This document shows, piece by piece, positions 5,712 to 5,795 of a stretch of 5,795 nucleotides of DNA. The stretch covers positions 1-5,795 of the forward strand of contig JADLGU010000346.1 in the NCBI GenBank assembly GCA_020849155.1, in the 5' to 3' direction. The translations under genes and the position numbers were made by a program. The DNA comes from Rhodocyclaceae bacterium (GTDB lineage: Bacteria > Pseudomonadota > Gammaproteobacteria > Burkholderiales > Rhodocyclaceae). The notes beneath the pieces are model-generated. The model had not been told where the DNA came from and did no database searches. It saw nothing but the letters and a program-made list of their open reading frames with translations. How positions within the stretch are numbered: the first letter of the stretch is position 1; every line of letters begins with the position of its first letter.

Positions 5712-5795
5712 ATGACGGACAAGACCACCCATTTCGGTTTCAAGGAAGTCGCCGAGGGCGAGAAGGCGAAGCGCGTCGCCGGCGTCTTCGATTCC
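5712..5795 (+). CDS. ubiE: Ubiquinone/menaquinone biosynthesis C-methyltransferase UbiE (N-terminal 28 codons, runs off window)
   Basis: The window ends inside this gene. The visible 28 residues include KTTHFGFKEVAEGEKAKRVAGVF, cut here by the window edge at FDS, and match the very conserved N-terminus of UbiE (THFGF, then E-KA--VAGVF). UbiE is the SAM-dependent enzyme that C-methylates demethylmenaquinol and 2-polyprenyl-6-methoxy-benzoquinol. The SAM-binding Rossmann motifs lie beyond the window. The ATG at 5712 fits the usual start; the ribosome site is weak (GCGAGA just upstream), and with a 28-base gap from the DUF971 stop it is probably co-transcribed with that gene. Confidence 0.88.
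   Translation, partial: MTDKTTHFGFKEVAEGEKAKRVAGVFDS

Noticed and set aside
1..5795. CRISPR arrays, tRNA or rRNA genes, insertion-sequence ends, toxin-antitoxin or phage-defence genes
   Set aside because: No regularly spaced repeats, cloverleaf-like segments, transposase motifs or terminal inverted repeats were found by eye; the window is nearly fully explained by housekeeping and signalling genes.

Overview
This 5.8-kb window is GC-rich (by eye about two thirds G+C), densely packed and chromosomal in character. The gene types and order suggest a betaproteobacterium, possibly of the Rhodocyclales type (Azoarcus/Thauera-like): a YafJ-type glutamine amidotransferase, a GltI-like binding protein, a HIT protein followed by two large PilZ-like proteins, then a DUF971 protein just upstream of ubiE. 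The taxonomic call is an inference from gene content and codon use; there is no rRNA gene to confirm it. No mobile element, tRNA, rRNA or CRISPR array was seen.

Layout: (1) 1-528, plus strand, the C-terminal part of a class II glutamine amidotransferase whose catalytic N-terminus lies outside the window. (2) 509-1375, minus strand, a periplasmic amino-acid-binding protein of the GltI type. Its 3' end overlaps the amidotransferase by 20 bp, tail to tail. (3) 1376-1468, a short divergent intergenic region with weak promoter-like elements for both directions and a small dyad. (4) 1469-5173, plus strand, the most interesting block: a HIT-family nucleotide hydrolase/transferase overlapping by 4 bp (ATGA) the first of two tandem paralogues of 536 and 532 aa. 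Both paralogues carry motifs resembling the c-di-GMP-binding PilZ signature (RxxxR ... NxSxxG) after a long N-terminal region of about 340 residues. (5) 5174-5248, an intergenic region with a hairpin and a good -10 element. (6) 5249-5683, a DUF971 / gamma-butyrobetaine-hydroxylase-like-N protein with a Gly/Cys/His tail. (7) 5712 to the window end, the first 28 codons of ubiE (quinone C-methyltransferase).

How the genes may work together: the HIT gene and the two PilZ-like genes are probably co-transcribed. They would pair a nucleotide-processing enzyme with likely cyclic-dinucleotide receptors, but the functional link is inferred only from gene order. The DUF971-ubiE pair probably starts a separate transcription unit devoted to quinone biosynthesis. 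The flanking amidotransferase and binding protein look like ordinary metabolic and transport genes.
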